DNA of 5,938 bases. Source: an uncultured Sulfurimonas sp. GTDB taxonomy: Bacteria; Campylobacterota; Campylobacteria; Campylobacterales; Sulfurimonadaceae. Location: assembly GCA_937914675.1 (NCBI GenBank), contig CALDOC010000020.1, positions 1 to 5,938 on the forward strand, given 5' to 3'. The notes beneath the pieces were generated by a model. The model did not search any database and was not told the origin of the DNA. It saw nothing but the letters and a program-made list of their open reading frames with translations. Positions 5,890-5,938 of the stretch are shown here, one piece after another. Both the position numbers and the translations under genes were made by a program. Numbering within the stretch: the stretch's first letter is position 1; each line of letters starts with the position of its first letter.

Positions 5890-5938
5890 GATTAACTTAG
5901 CTTAATTTATTATGTTTTCAAATAAAGTTGGGCGCGTC

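Noticed and set aside
1..5938. CRISPR arrays, tRNA or rRNA genes, insertion sequences, attachment sites and phage genes
   Set aside because: I looked for direct repeats, cloverleaf-like segments, transposase motifs and terminal inverted repeats and saw none.

Overview
The window looks like a chromosomal piece of a Campylobacterota (formerly Epsilonproteobacteria) genome, probably a free-living or sulfur/nitrate-type relative of Sulfurimonas, Sulfurospirillum or Arcobacter. This rests on the protein variants recognised by eye (a nucleosidase/TtcA gene pair as in Campylobacter, and Campylobacterota-like DUF3015 and DUF4105 proteins), the dense gene packing and the AT-rich intergenic DNA. Genus cannot be fixed without a search.

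Left arm, plus strand (1-1742): a tight run of three genes. They are the C-terminal end of a nitrilase-superfamily amidohydrolase (cut by the window edge), the MTA/SAH nucleosidase mtnN, and a TtcA-type tRNA 2-thiocytidine synthetase. Gaps are 9 and 2 bases, so one transcript is likely. These are housekeeping functions: nucleoside salvage (probably also the futalosine route to menaquinone) and tRNA thiolation. The TtcA homologue lacks one expected Fe-S cysteine.

Right arm, minus strand (1754-5856): read from the right, the order is a DUF3015 secreted protein, a large DUF4105 (Lnb N-terminal-like) envelope protein, then the small (DctQ) and large (DctM) membrane subunits of a TRAP transporter. 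The last three genes are almost contiguous: 12 bases between DUF4105 and dctQ, and an ATGA overlap between dctQ and dctM. A clear -10 box lies upstream of DUF3015, and a strong hairpin sits in the 90-base gap between DUF3015 and DUF4105. The two arms converge with 11 bases between stop codons and no convincing terminator.

The most interesting part is the minus-strand cluster. A DUF3015/DUF4105 envelope pair lies directly upstream of TRAP permease genes, in the place where the substrate-binding protein DctP is often found, and no DctP gene is present in the window. The DUF4105 protein has a His...Asn-Cys arrangement like LRAT/NlpC-P60 thiol enzymes and a C-terminal part that looks like an outer-membrane beta-barrel. 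Its N-terminal signal peptide can only be completed by starting at a non-canonical ATT codon, or by assuming that the original start codon was lost.
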